Assembly (NCBI GenBank): GCA_026706075.1
Contig: JAPOZM010000068.1
Location: 62,001-126,000 of the forward strand
DNA length: 64,000 nt
Direction of reading: 5' to 3'
Source of the DNA: Gemmatimonadaceae bacterium
GTDB taxonomy: Bacteria; Latescibacterota; UBA2968; UBA8231
The notes under the pieces were generated by a model, which was not told the DNA's origin, made no database searches, and saw nothing but the letters and a program-made list of their open reading frames with translations. The translations under genes were made by a program, and so were the position numbers. Below are positions 33,447-42,894 of the stretch, in pieces (the stretch's first letter is position 1; the number at the start of each line of letters is the position of its first letter).

Positions 33447-35476
33447 TGGGCGCGGGGATTCACCGGGACGTCTGCGAGAGCGAGCGGACCGGACGGCAGA
33501 GCCTCCAGGCGGCGGCGCCGGGGACTTGCGGAGGCGCCGGGCGCGAGCCCCGGGCCGGGCGGTCGGGCTTCCGGGCGCTGGTTCCGTGGTCCTGCCGCGG
33601 GCTCCTTCTCGCCGCGTGGGCGGCCCTGGCCGGCTGCGCGGCGAGCTGCGGCAGGTGGAGCCTCCGCGCCTTCGCCGGACGCAGGCCGGGGGCCGGGCGG
33701 CCTTGGCGCCGGGCGCCGGAAGCGGTTGCCTGCGGTGGACTGGTGCTCGCGGCGTGGGCGGCCCTCGCCGGCTGCGGGCCGGGGATCGTGCTGCCCGAGG
33801 TCCCCCGGGACCGCACCATGATCCTGATGAACGGCGGCCCCAACCAGTACGCCCTGTTCAACAACCAGAACCCCTACATCCCGGGCTCGGACCAGGGCTT
33901 CCACATGGGCACCCTGCCGACGATCTTCGAGCCCCTCATCATGTACAACGTGCTCACCGGGGAGCACGAGAACTGGCTGGCCGAGAGCTGGGAGTACGAC
34001 GACACCTGGACGGTGCTCACCGTGCGGCTCCGCAGGGGCATCGAATGGGCCGACGGCAGGCCCTTCACCGCCCGCGACGTGGCCTTCACCTTCGAGATGG
34101 TGCGGGACCACGCCGAGGCGATGGTGCACCTGGCCGACCTGCCCGAGTTCTTCGACTCCGCCGAGGTCGTCGACGACCACACGGTGCGGTTCCATCTCAA
34201 CAAGCCGGGCCCCGCCTTCTGGGCCACGACCCTGAGCAGCAACCACGGCATCCAGGTGCTGCCCGAGCACGTCTGGCGCCACGTGGACCCGCTGGAGTTC
34301 ACCTTCCACGATATCGACGGCGGCCTGCCCCTGGGCACCGGGCCCTACCGCCTCGTCTACGCCTCGCCCTACCAGAAGATCTACGACCTGCGCCAGGACT
34401 GGTGGGCGGCCCGGGAGGGGTTCAAGCGCCTGCCCAGGATCGAGCGCATCATCTACGTGCCGCAGCAGGAGGAGAGCCAGTCCGCGCAGCTGCTGCTGAC
34501 CGACCAGCTCGACATGGCGCCGATCATGCAGGTCCTCACCCTCGAGAGCGTGCTGGAGCGCAACCCGCGGGTCCTGACCTTCAGCGGCCGGGAGCCGCCC
34601 TACGGCTATCTCGACTGGTGCCCCATCGACCTCAACATGAACTGCTCCGAGCCGCCCTACGACGATCCGGAGATCCGCCGGGCGATCAGCATGGCCATCG
34701 ACCGGGACAAGGTCGTGCAGCTGGCCGAGTCGGGGGCGGGGGTCGTCGCCCTCCACCCCTTCACCCCCTACGAGTGGTTCGCCCCCTTCGACGAGGCCCT
34801 GCAGGAGATCCTCGCCCGCCACGGCTACGACAGCCGCCCCCACCCGGAGGAGGTGGTGCGCATCATGGAGGGGAAGGGCTACGCCAAGGACGAGGAGGGG
34901 TTCTGGATCGACGCGGAAGGGGAGCGGGTCGAGATCGCCATGTACGTGCCCCAGTGGCTGCGCTCCTACGGTCCGCCCCTGACCCAGCAGCTGCGCGACG
35001 CCGGCTTCGACGCCAACTTCGACACCTCGCCGGGCCTGACATCGCTCGTGCAGACGGGGGAGCAGAAGGCCTCCCTCGGCTGCAAGGGGCCCAGCGGCGT
35101 GCGCGGCATGGACCCCTACCTCATGCTCTCCTACTACACCTCCCAGTACTACCGCCCCACCGGCCAGCCGGCGCCCCTGTGGTCGACGATCTCGCGCTGG
35201 CGCAACGAGGAGTTCGACCGCATCGTCGAGCGCACCGCGCCCCTGCAGGTGGGCGACCCGAAGCTGCTGGAGCTGTTCACCGAGGCGATGGAGATCTGGG
35301 TGCGCGAGATGCCCGACATCTTCCTGGCCCAGCTGATCATCCGCTACCCCTGCAACACCACCCGCTGGAGCGGCTGGCCGAGCTGGCAGGACCCCTACGG
35401 CTTCCCCCACTCCTGGCAGTGGGAGCTGCTCAAGACGTTCATCCGCCTGGAGCCGGTGGGCGGGCCGGGGGCATGA
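33446..35476 (+). CDS. ABC transporter substrate-binding lipoprotein (SBP family 5) with duplicated signal sequence
   Basis: 676 residues. The mature part is a standard peptide-binding lipoprotein fold: TIFEPLIMYNV, WEYDDTWTVLTVRLRRGIEWADGRPFTARDVAFTFE, GTGPYRLV, and IRRAISMAIDRDKV. The N-terminal ~115 residues are odd: they contain the lipoprotein signal AAWAALAGC twice, 46 codons apart, with the Arg/Gly-rich piece between them. Either cysteine could be the lipidation site. It should capture peptides or other substrates for the permease. The GTG three bases upstream would also work as start. Confidence 0.88.
   Translation: MGAGIHRDVCESERTGRQSLQAAAPGTCGGAGREPRAGRSGFRALVPWSCRGLLLAAWAALAGCAASCGRWSLRAFAGRRPGAGRPWRRAPEAVACGGLVLAAWAALAGCGPGIVLPEVPRDRTMILMNGGPNQYALFNNQNPYIPGSDQGFHMGTLPTIFEPLIMYNVLTGEHENWLAESWEYDDTWTVLTVRLRRGIEWADGRPFTARDVAFTFEMVRDHAEAMVHLADLPEFFDSAEVVDDHTVRFHLNKPGPAFWATTLSSNHGIQVLPEHVWRHVDPLEFTFHDIDGGLPLGTGPYRLVYASPYQKIYDLRQDWWAAREGFKRLPRIERIIYVPQQEESQSAQLLLTDQLDMAPIMQVLTLESVLERNPRVLTFSGREPPYGYLDWCPIDLNMNCSEPPYDDPEIRRAISMAIDRDKVVQLAESGAGVVALHPFTPYEWFAPFDEALQEILARHGYDSRPHPEEVVRIMEGKGYAKDEEGFWIDAEGERVEIAMYVPQWLRSYGPPLTQQLRDAGFDANFDTSPGLTSLVQTGEQKASLGCKGPSGVRGMDPYLMLSYYTSQYYRPTGQPAPLWSTISRWRNEEFDRIVERTAPLQVGDPKLLELFTEAMEIWVREMPDIFLAQLIIRYPCNTTRWSGWPSWQDPYGFPHSWQWELLKTFIRLEPVGGPGA
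33602..33776 (+). repeat. In-frame direct repeat encoding two lipoprotein signal segments (33602-33638 and 33740-33776)
   Basis: Two 37-bp copies differing at only a few positions, with start points exactly 138 bp (46 codons) apart, each encoding L-A-A-W-A-A-L-A-G-C. An internal duplication of the signal region is the simplest explanation. Confidence 0.85.
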
Positions 35477-36540
35477 GCCCGGCGGGACGAGCGGCGGCGG
35501 TCCTGGCCATCCTGTCCTTCGCGGGTTCGCGAAGCGATGCGCAGGGGGTGTATTACCCGAACACTCAGGCCATCGATACGGTAACGGACCCCCGAAGCCT
35601 GGCGATGGGGGAGTCCGCCGTCGCCGATGCGGGCAACGCGGCGGCGGCCTTCTCCTCCAACCCCGCCAACCTGGCCTTCCTGTCGGGGACGGACCTCTTC
35701 TGCAACTACAGGTCCGACTGGGTCGATGACGATTGGGAGATCGAGGACCTCTACTCGTGGAGTCTCGGATTGGCTTCAGCCTCTCCTCTCGGCCGGATCG
35801 CCATTGCTTTCCACAGAAAGGAAAACGGCACGGGCGCGGACTTCCGGGACTACAGCCAGACGATCTCCCTGGCCTATGCCGGGTCTCGGGGAAGAATCGC
35901 CGTCGGAGGAACTCTCAGACTCTTCAACCAGTTCTTCTTCCTCGACTTGCCGGACTACGAGTCCGAGTCGAGTTATCTGCCGTCCTTCGACCTGGGCGCC
36001 CTGTACCACGTCCGGGGATCCGAAAACGGGCCGAATGGGGGAATCTCCATCGGCATGGCACTGCAGAACTACTCCTCGGATCACGTGTCCACAACCACCT
36101 TTGACGGCCGCACTTCCGAAGCCAGGATCTCCCTTCCCCTGTATCTCCGGGCAGGAATGAGGTACGCCATCGACCGGCCCTTCACGGAGATCTCTGGGCC
36201 CTTCCGATTCGTCGCCACCGCCGAGTACCGGCGGTTCCTCAATCCACCCGCCGGCGGCGGCTTTGAAGGTGACGATATCGTGAGAGATGCCGACTTCGGC
36301 GGGATCGGCCTCGAGCTGACCCTCTATCGCTGGCTCTCCCTGCGAACAGGCTGGATCAACGAATACCAGGACCGCCACCGGCTGCTCAACCGCCTCGGCC
36401 TGGGCATCAATCTCTCACCGGACGGCGGGCGCCTTCCGGGGCAGGTTGGTCTCGACTACGCCCTCATACGGGTGCCTGAGGGCCTGGTCGTCGAGTCCAC
36501 GACATTCGTCCACTCCTTCGGCCTGCGGATGTCCTGGTGA
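35473..36540 (+). CDS. PorV/PorQ-like outer-membrane beta-barrel protein
   Basis: 355 residues with a signal peptide (SRSDAQ end). DPRSLAMGESAVADAGNAAAAFSSNPANLAF is the conserved N-terminal segment of PorV/PorQ/FadL-like barrels (G-x-A-x-A-x-x-x-x-A-x-x-x-N-P-A). Alternating hydrophobic strands run to the C-terminal VHSFGLRMSW with a final aromatic residue. In Bacteroidetes-type secretion, PorV carries T9SS substrates; here it sits in an ABC operon, so it could equally be a substrate channel. Starts by overlap (ATGA). Confidence 0.75.
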   Translation: MSPAGRAAAVLAILSFAGSRSDAQGVYYPNTQAIDTVTDPRSLAMGESAVADAGNAAAAFSSNPANLAFLSGTDLFCNYRSDWVDDDWEIEDLYSWSLGLASASPLGRIAIAFHRKENGTGADFRDYSQTISLAYAGSRGRIAVGGTLRLFNQFFFLDLPDYESESSYLPSFDLGALYHVRGSENGPNGGISIGMALQNYSSDHVSTTTFDGRTSEARISLPLYLRAGMRYAIDRPFTEISGPFRFVATAEYRRFLNPPAGGGFEGDDIVRDADFGGIGLELTLYRWLSLRTGWINEYQDRHRLLNRLGLGINLSPDGGRLPGQVGLDYALIRVPEGLVVESTTFVHSFGLRMSW

Positions 36541-37199
36541 TGAGGGGAGCGCGAGCCAAGGGGCAGCTCCTGGCGGTCGTGGTCCTCGCCCTCTCCACGA
36601 CCGGCTGCTATACCTTCGCCATGCACCAGACGGCGGAGCGGCTGGCCCCCGGGCAGAGATCGATCACCGCGGGTATCAGCCGGCAGGCCTTCATCAGCGG
36701 AGAAGACTGGGACTACGAGGACGGGTTCTCGGTGGCGGACGTGCAGGTCCGTCTCGGGCTGGAGAGATTCGAGATCGGGGTCCGGATCAGCCGGATCAAT
36801 CTCCAGGACGGATACCAGTTCGTCTCCCTCGACCCCAAGATCTCCCTGGTGGAGGATCGACTGGCCTTCCTCCTGCCCGTGGGCTTGTTCTTCAGCGGCC
36901 CCTTTCCCGGGGACGCCGACATCGACGTCTCCGAATCCCACCAGGTCCATCCCGCTCTCATCGCCACGATTCCCCTCGGACGGACGGAGACCGAGCTCAA
37001 CCTGGGGTTGAAGACGATCGTCCTCCTCGACACCCCGGAGGAGTACTTCACGGGGCTCAACCTGGGACTGGTCATGACCCCCGACGAGGTGGAGGGAGGA
37101 CCCGCGGTTCTCCCGGAGATCGGAATGTTCACCGACTCGCACGGCAACTACTACTTCCACTGGGGCATGGCCCTCTCCTTCGCCTTCGGCGGCCCCTGA
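36540..37199 (+). CDS. Outer-membrane lipoprotein of unknown function
   Basis: 219 residues. The N-terminus LLAVVVLALSTTGCYTF is a clear lipobox (T-T-G-C). The rest is mostly amphipathic strand (DVQVRLGLERFEIGVRISRI, FHWGMALSFAFGG at the end), so a small beta-barrel or lipidated barrel is likely. It follows the PorV-like gene by overlap and probably works with it at the outer membrane. Confidence 0.7.
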   Translation: MRGARAKGQLLAVVVLALSTTGCYTFAMHQTAERLAPGQRSITAGISRQAFISGEDWDYEDGFSVADVQVRLGLERFEIGVRISRINLQDGYQFVSLDPKISLVEDRLAFLLPVGLFFSGPFPGDADIDVSESHQVHPALIATIPLGRTETELNLGLKTIVLLDTPEEYFTGLNLGLVMTPDEVEGGPAVLPEIGMFTDSHGNYYFHWGMALSFAFGGP

Positions 37200-37209
37200 G
37201 CGCCGACTG

Positions 37210-38031
37210 ATGCGAGGATCCCCCCGGGCGATCGCCGAGTCCGCCGCGCGGGAGGCGGGGACTCTCCTGCGGGACAACCTGCACCGGGCCGTCGTGGTGG
37301 AGACCAAGGGCCGGGCGGACTTCGTCACCGGCCTCGACCTGCGGGCGAACGACCTCATCCGCGCCCGCCTCGGCGCCGCCTTCCCGGACCACCGCTTCCT
37401 CACCGAAGAGACGGTCAACGCTCCGCTGGGTGACGAGCCGACGTGGGTCGTCGACCCCGTGGACGGCACCCTGAACCTGGTCCACGGCTTTCCCTACATC
37501 GCCGTGAGCCTGGCCCTCGTGGTGCGAGGGGAGGTGGCGGTGGGCGTGGTCTGCGATCCGTTGGGGGACGAGCTCTTCACCGCGGCGGCCGGCGAAGGCG
37601 CCGCCTGCAACGGCGGTCCGATCTCGGTGGACGGAGGCGCCGACCCGTCCTCGGCGCTGGTGGCCTTCGATCTGGCCCACGACGAGGAGGCCGCCCGGGA
37701 CAGCATGGAGCTGGCGTCGGCCCTGCGTCCGCGGGTGGCGGCCCTGCGGCTGGCCGGCTCGGCGGCCCTGGCCCTGTGCCACGTGGCGGCGGGGCGGCTG
37801 GGCGGGTTCTTCCATCACCGCCTGGAGCCCTGGGACATGGCCGCCGCCATGCGGATCGTGCGCGAGGCGGGGGGATGCGTGACCGACTTCGAAGGCCGCC
37901 CCGTGACCCGCCCGCGGACGGGCCCCCTGGTGGCGGGCCACGCGCCCATCGTCGACCAGATCCACCGGGCCGAGCAGGAGCGCCGTCAGGCTTCCGGCCC
38001 CGGCGGGCAGGCGGGCCCCGAGGTCGAGTGA
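37210..38031 (+). CDS. Inositol monophosphatase-family phosphatase
   Basis: 273 residues. Metal site motifs: FLTEETV (Glu), WVVDPVDGTLNLVHGFPYIAVSLAL (D-P-V-D-G-T) and the late EPWDMAAAMRIVREAGG (W-D-x-A-A). It would remove phosphate from inositol, a sugar or PAP. It is last in the ABC operon, ten bp after the outer-membrane lipoprotein gene. The DNA is more GC-rich than the two barrel genes before it. Confidence 0.92.
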   Translation: MRGSPRAIAESAAREAGTLLRDNLHRAVVVETKGRADFVTGLDLRANDLIRARLGAAFPDHRFLTEETVNAPLGDEPTWVVDPVDGTLNLVHGFPYIAVSLALVVRGEVAVGVVCDPLGDELFTAAAGEGAACNGGPISVDGGADPSSALVAFDLAHDEEAARDSMELASALRPRVAALRLAGSAALALCHVAAGRLGGFFHHRLEPWDMAAAMRIVREAGGCVTDFEGRPVTRPRTGPLVAGHAPIVDQIHRAEQERRQASGPGGQAGPEVE

Positions 38032-38032
38032 C

Positions 38033-38086
38033 GGCCTCCGGGGGCCGGAGGCCTCAACCGGTCCGGCCGCGGGAGCGGCGGACCGG
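38033..38086. terminator. Two adjacent hairpins between convergent genes (bidirectional terminator)
   Basis: GGCCTCCGG/CCGGAGGCC with a GGG loop (38033-38053) is followed by CCGGTCCG-g-CCGC/GCGG-CGGACCGG with a GGGA loop (38058-38086). The U-tract is missing on both sides, so termination may be by hairpin alone or Rho-assisted. Confidence 0.55.
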
Positions 38087-38103
38087 CTCGCCGACGACCT
38101 GCT

Positions 38104-38913
38104 TCAGAACTGCCAGGCCAGGCTCCCGGACAGGCCGATGGCGCCGATCACCAGGACGGCCGGCACGGTGACCCCCACCTCTTCGAACAACGTCGTCCAC
38201 TCCTGGTCTCCGTACCGGGTGTAGCGCGTCTCCAGACGCAGGGAGATCCGCTCCTGCAGTCTCTTCTCCCAGCCGAGGCCGGCCGTCCAGCCCTCCAGAT
38301 CCAGGTCGCGGCCGTCGGTCCCGGAGACGAAGTCGGGGGTGTCCGCCTCCGGCGAACAGGGACCGGGGTCCATGCAGCCGTGGAAGCGGGTCTCGTAGCG
38401 CGCCTCCATGCGGCGGAGGCCTCCGAGGGCGTAGAGACCGCGGGGGCCGCCCAGCTCAAGCGTCAATCCGTAGCTTCGTCCCGGCTCGAGCGACCAGGGG
38501 TCCGGCCAGCTCTCCCCGAGCTGGTTGCGGCCTGGGGACTCCCCGACCCCTTCGAGGCGGCTGTCCACGGCGCCGCCGAGGAACCCGACATCGACCTCGG
38601 CTCCCACGTAGGCGGCGCCCCCGCCCAGGGCCAGGCGGCAGCCGCCGAACAGTCCGAACCCGGAGGCCGTGACCGCGGCGGAGTCCTCGTCCCGAAGGAC
38701 CTTGCCGCGCCGCGGCTCGGGCACGAGGGTGGCCGGGTCGGTGTTGTCCACGCTCTTCTCGAAAGTTGCCCCGAGACGTTCGGCCGGGATCTCGATGCCG
38801 GCATGGAAGCTCAGGTCCTGGGCCGAGCCCGCGGAAGCCAGGAGCATCGCCGCGGCAAGGACGGGGGGAACGGCGCTTCGGTTTCGCAGGGGTCGGGCGG
38901 CCGGGTCCGTCAT
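38104..38913 (-). CDS. Outer-membrane beta-barrel protein (opacity/OmpA-barrel style)
   Basis: 269 residues with signal peptide (VLAAAMLLASAGSAQ). Strand-like segments (FGLFGGCRLALGGGAAYVGAEVDVGFLG, SYGLTLELGGPRGLYALGGLRRMEARYETRF, WTAGLGWEKRLQERISLRLETRYTRYGDQEW) and a terminal aromatic F are typical of an eight-stranded barrel. A short Cys-containing loop (C-M-D-P-G-P-C) could be disulfide-bonded. Ligand unknown. Confidence 0.72.
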   Translation of the reverse strand: MTDPAARPLRNRSAVPPVLAAAMLLASAGSAQDLSFHAGIEIPAERLGATFEKSVDNTDPATLVPEPRRGKVLRDEDSAAVTASGFGLFGGCRLALGGGAAYVGAEVDVGFLGGAVDSRLEGVGESPGRNQLGESWPDPWSLEPGRSYGLTLELGGPRGLYALGGLRRMEARYETRFHGCMDPGPCSPEADTPDFVSGTDGRDLDLEGWTAGLGWEKRLQERISLRLETRYTRYGDQEWTTLFEEVGVTVPAVLVIGAIGLSGSLAWQF

Positions 38914-39079
38914 GGGGGTGCCTCCATCGGTGGAATCTGCCGGCGGGAGATGCGGTGCCGCCGGAAGGTAGGCAATCCCCGCTGTCGACGGGCGCTTGCC
39001 GGGCGGGGGGCTGCCGTCCTTTCATGCACGCCCCGCGAGGTTTCCCGCGCAGCGCCTCGAAGCACTCCCCGGAGATCCC

Positions 39080-40309
39080 ATGGACCGGATTCGAATCGCC
39101 CTCGTCGGCTGCGGCGGCATGGGCACCCGCCACCTCTACGGACTCGCCGAGCTGACGAAGACGCCCTTCGCCAACGTCGAGCTGGCCGCCGCCTGCGACA
39201 TCCGCCCGGAGAACGCGGAACTCGCCGCCGGCGAGGCGGAGAAGCTCCTCGGATCGCGCCCGCAGGTCTTCACCGACCTGGAGCGGATGGCCCGGGAGGT
39301 GCCCGACCTGCACGCCGTCGACGTCGTCGTCGACCCCGGCTACCACCACACCGTCGCCTGCCAGGCCCTCGACCTGGGGCTGCACGTGATGGTGGAGAAG
39401 CCCCTGGCCATCACCGTCCGGGGCTGCCACCGCATCATCGACGCGGCCCGGCGCAACAACCGGATCCTGTCGGTGGCCGAGAACTTCCGGCGCGATCCCT
39501 CGGCGCGGCTGGTGCGCCACCTGCTGGACCGAGGCGCCATCGGCCGGCCGTACATGGCCTTCTACCACTCCCTCTCGCCGGGCCGCGACATCTTCATCAC
39601 GCCCTGGCGGCACGACAAGGATCGGGGCGGCCTGCTGCTGGACCTGGCCGTGCACTTCACCGACCTCGTCCGCTACCAACTGGGCGACATCGAGGAAGTC
39701 CACGGCCAGGTCAGCCTGGCCATGCCGGTGCGCACCCGGCCTCGCGACGGCGACAGCCCGTACGAGTTCTACCGCCGGCGCCTGGCGGCGATGGAGGAGG
39801 AGGTGCGGGCCACGGCCGAGGACAGCTCCATGGCGACCCTGCGCATGGCCAACGGCGCCATGGTCAGCTGGGTCGTGGGCCTCGGCGGGCACGGAGGGTG
39901 CAGCGGCGAGGCGATCCTCGGGGAGAGGGGCGCGCTCAAGAGCTTCGGCAGCCGCGGCGGGAGGGCCGTACTGCAGGCGGCGGGCGAGGAGGAGAAGGGC
40001 CACGAGCAGCTCGTGGCCGAGGCGGAGGGCTTCGAGCTGGAGCCCCTGGCCGCCCACTTCTTCCCCGAGGGAGTGGCCACCGCCGACGTCGACTGGAAGC
40101 TGCTGGCCCTGGAGTACTTCGAGCTGGGAGAGGCGATCCTCCACGGGCGCGAGATCGAGGTCGACGGCACCGAGGGGATGAAAGCCGTGGCCGCCGTTTA
40201 CGCCATCTTCGAGTCGAGCGTCCTCGGCCGCGCCGTCACCATGAGCGAGGTGGAGAGCGCCGAGGTCTACGAGTACCAGGCCGGGATCGACGCCGCCCTG
40301 AACCTGTGA
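39080..40309 (+). CDS. Gfo/Idh/MocA-family NAD(P)-dependent oxidoreductase
   Basis: 409 residues. Opens IRIALVGCGGMGTRHLYGL (the G-x-G-x-x-G dinucleotide motif), then VDVVVDPGYHHTVACQALDLGLHVMVEKPLAITVRGC, where E-K-P contains the catalytic Lys. The substrate domain begins near residue 140. It would oxidise or reduce a sugar, inositol or amino-sugar derivative. ATG at 39080 follows GGAGATC and the upstream in-frame codons look non-coding. Confidence 0.9.
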   Translation: MDRIRIALVGCGGMGTRHLYGLAELTKTPFANVELAAACDIRPENAELAAGEAEKLLGSRPQVFTDLERMAREVPDLHAVDVVVDPGYHHTVACQALDLGLHVMVEKPLAITVRGCHRIIDAARRNNRILSVAENFRRDPSARLVRHLLDRGAIGRPYMAFYHSLSPGRDIFITPWRHDKDRGGLLLDLAVHFTDLVRYQLGDIEEVHGQVSLAMPVRTRPRDGDSPYEFYRRRLAAMEEEVRATAEDSSMATLRMANGAMVSWVVGLGGHGGCSGEAILGERGALKSFGSRGGRAVLQAAGEEEKGHEQLVAEAEGFELEPLAAHFFPEGVATADVDWKLLALEYFELGEAILHGREIEVDGTEGMKAVAAVYAIFESSVLGRAVTMSEVESAEVYEYQAGIDAALNL

Positions 40310-40329
40310 TCCCGGGCGGGGGGGCGCCG

Positions 40330-41046
40330 CTAGGGCGCCAGGGCGTCCCCCAGGCTGCCGAGGCCGGCCTGGACCACGATCACCACCGCCCACAGGATCA
40401 GCAGCGGGACCAGCGCCTCGCGCGTGGAGCGGCCGGCCATGACGCCGGTGCCGACGGCCATGAGCAGGACCTGCCAGAGCGTGAAGAGCCCCACCCCCGA
40501 CAGCACCCGTCCCGCGAAGGTGGCGAGCATCTCTTCGGACAGGAACAGTCCCGGACCGATGACCAGGACGGTCCCCGTCTTCATCGTGAAGGGCACGGTC
40601 ACGACCGCCTGGACCACCTTCACCAGCGAAGCATAGGCGGTCACCGCCAGCATCTGGCCGTAGCTGGCCTCGCCCCCGAGGATGGGGTTGCCCACCAGCA
40701 GCATGACTCCCCCGACGATGAACAGCCACAGGAAGGAAGCGATGGGTATCCACAGGAGGGCCATCGCCGGCGCCGCCTCCCGGAACTGCTCCATCACCGC
40801 CCGCTCCTCCGCGCTCATCTCTTCGAGCTGCTCCTGCATCATCTCGGAGCCCGCGTCCATGACCGCGGGCAGAGTCAGGATCCCGGCCACCAGGCCCGCC
40901 ACCATCACGACGAGAGTCGGGGTCAACCAGTCCCGCCAGGTCGACTGATCCCGGACCGAGGCGAAAGTCCGGCCCGGAGAGGTGAAGGTGCGGATCATGC
41001 GGCCGGCGATGCCGGTGGCCGAATCCTCGTACATGTGCGATTCCAT
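40330..41046 (-). CDS. Yip1-like integral membrane protein
   Basis: 238 residues with about five membrane helices and a cytosolic N-terminus GMIRTFTSPGRTFASVRDQSTW, the motif at the start of Yip1-domain proteins. Function in bacteria is not well established. It converges on the oxidoreductase gene with a 20-bp gap and is divergent from the collagen-protease gene. Confidence 0.75.
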   Translation of the reverse strand: MESHMYEDSATGIAGRMIRTFTSPGRTFASVRDQSTWRDWLTPTLVVMVAGLVAGILTLPAVMDAGSEMMQEQLEEMSAEERAVMEQFREAAPAMALLWIPIASFLWLFIVGGVMLLVGNPILGGEASYGQMLAVTAYASLVKVVQAVVTVPFTMKTGTVLVIGPGLFLSEEMLATFAGRVLSGVGLFTLWQVLLMAVGTGVMAGRSTREALVPLLILWAVVIVVQAGLGSLGDALAP

Positions 41047-41202
41047 GGCGATCTCCTCGAACAGGGGTGCCGCCCAATCTATCGGGGGCCCGCGGACCGG
41101 GCCAGGGGTTACGCGCCCCTCACCGGGAGTTGACCCGGCTCCCGGCGCCGACTACCAGTAGCCGGCATGAGGGTCTGACAACTGACAAGGGGAGAAGGTG
41201 CG

Positions 41203-42876
41203 ATGAGCCAGTTCTTCATCTGGGCTCTGGTAGCGCTACTTGCTGCTTGCGAAGGCAAACCGGGGCCTACGGGTCCCCAGGGCGAGCGAGGCGAAGCGGG
41301 CCCGGCGGGTGCCCAAGGCGAGAAAGGGGAGCAGGGACAGGTCGGTTCTCAAGGGGAGCCGGGCGATCCGGGTTCACGTGGTCCTCAAGGAGAAAAGGGC
41401 GATGCGGGTTCGGTGGGGCCTCAGGGGGAAAGAGGTGACCCGGGAGCGGCGGGACCCCAAGGGGAGAAGGGCGATTCAGGTCCGGCGGGTTCTCGAGGGG
41501 AGCCGGGCGATCAGGGTCCACCTGGTCCTCAAGGAGACAAAGGCGGTCCGGGTCCAGCGGGTCTTCAGGGGGAGAGAGGTGACCCGGGCCCAGCGGGACC
41601 CCAAGGAGAGAAGGGCGATCCGGGTCCGGTGGGTCCTCAGGGGGAGCGAGGCGATCCGGGTCCCCCTGGTCCTCAAGGAGAAAAGGGCGATGCGGGCCCG
41701 GAGGGCCCTCAGGGGGAAAGGGGCGATCCAGGCCCGGCGGGTCCTTCCGGGGAACGAGGGGAGCAAGGTCCGCCGGGCCCTCAGGGGGAGGGAGGGGATC
41801 CGGGTCCAACTGGTCCTCAAGGCCAGAGGGGCCAGCAGGGTCCACGTGGCCCTCAGGGCGAGAAGGGAGAGGAGGGTGATCAGGGTTCACCTGGCCCTCA
41901 GGGAGAGAAGGGAGATCCGGGCCCGGCGGGTCCTCAAGGCGCGAGGGGCGAGCGGGGACCCCGTGGACCTCAGGGCGAGCGAGGGCCTCAGGGACCTCCT
42001 GGGGTCGCTGGGGAGCCCGGAGGATTTCTGAACTGGGCGGACGTAATCGAGGAGTCGCGACTCGAAGGGGCCATCTACGCCATCGGCTTCGAGGTCTTCG
42101 ATACGAACTTTCTGATCGGCACTGGATTCAGCGCCCACTATACAAATGTGATCTGGACCAATGCCCATGTCGTTCAAGGGGTCGTCGATGCTCTTGAGGT
42201 ACTGATTGACCACGATCCGCAGCCCTTTGCCGTAAAGTCGGGCACGGCAATCGGTGGGACCGCTACACATGAACTGAGGTACTACTGGGAGCACCCGGAC
42301 TACGATGGAACGACACTCTCTCCCGATATAGGGATACTCATCCTTGAGACAGAATTCACCGATGTACCATTCTTTCTCCCGCGCGACATGGCCCACGACC
42401 TCCGCTTGGGCCAGCCCGTTGCCACCATGGGCTTTCCAGGGGAGATCGAGGCCCTCAACACGACGGTGCCGCTAGCCACCTTCAAGGACGGGACGATCAG
42501 CGCCTTGCGTCCATTCAGTCCCGAAGCGCAGTCGGTCACTCCCGAAAACAGCACCTTTGTTCAGCACAATCTCGACTTGTCCGGGGGCACCAGCGGCAGC
42601 CCCATCTTTGACCACGAGGGGTGGATCGTCGCGATCAACAACTCCGGCACCGAGGCCTTGGTTATTGACCAGAGATCGGGTAGGCCAAGTCGGGTGCCGT
42701 CCGGCAACATCGGGTTCGGAATCAGAGTAGACGAGGCTTGGAGTTTCGTAGACTGGTTGGATTCCTCTTCCGGAAAAGCCCTCGCAGCACACGGGATTGG
42801 CTTTCTGAAGCGATTCCCGTCGAAGCCATATCCCCATCCCACCTACCGTCCCTTTCCTCCCGGCTGGGCACGTTAA
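41203..42876 (+). CDS. Collagen-like lipoprotein fused to a trypsin-like serine protease
   Basis: 557 residues. The N-terminus [16 protein letters not shown] is a lipoprotein signal (lipobox LAAC). Residues ~18-274 are about 85 uninterrupted Gly-X-Y triplets rich in [19 protein letters not shown], a bacterial collagen-like triple helix. After residue 275 a chymotrypsin-fold protease follows: His 322 (TNAHVV), Asp 375 (PDIGIL) and Ser 464 (GGTSGSP). A trimeric stalk would display three protease heads on the cell surface. GGGGAGAAGG precedes the ATG. I know of no such architecture by name. Confidence 0.85.
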   Translation: MSQFFIWALVALLAACEGKPGPTGPQGERGEAGPAGAQGEKGEQGQVGSQGEPGDPGSRGPQGEKGDAGSVGPQGERGDPGAAGPQGEKGDSGPAGSRGEPGDQGPPGPQGDKGGPGPAGLQGERGDPGPAGPQGEKGDPGPVGPQGERGDPGPPGPQGEKGDAGPEGPQGERGDPGPAGPSGERGEQGPPGPQGEGGDPGPTGPQGQRGQQGPRGPQGEKGEEGDQGSPGPQGEKGDPGPAGPQGARGERGPRGPQGERGPQGPPGVAGEPGGFLNWADVIEESRLEGAIYAIGFEVFDTNFLIGTGFSAHYTNVIWTNAHVVQGVVDALEVLIDHDPQPFAVKSGTAIGGTATHELRYYWEHPDYDGTTLSPDIGILILETEFTDVPFFLPRDMAHDLRLGQPVATMGFPGEIEALNTTVPLATFKDGTISALRPFSPEAQSVTPENSTFVQHNLDLSGGTSGSPIFDHEGWIVAINNSGTEALVIDQRSGRPSRVPSGNIGFGIRVDEAWSFVDWLDSSSGKALAAHGIGFLKRFPSKPYPHPTYRPFPPGWAR

Positions 42877-42894
42877 GCGGTCCCGGGGCGGAGC

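Noticed and set aside
38456-41077. Very long minus-strand open frame across the oxidoreductase
   Set aside because: Contains no domain; the plus-strand Gfo/Idh/MocA gene and the minus-strand Yip1 gene explain the DNA.
41267-42031. Tandem repeats in the collagen gene as a CRISPR array or minisatellite, and long overlapping frames there
   Set aside because: The repeats are in-frame Gly-X-Y codons of irregular order with no spacers; the other frames are shadows of the triplet code.
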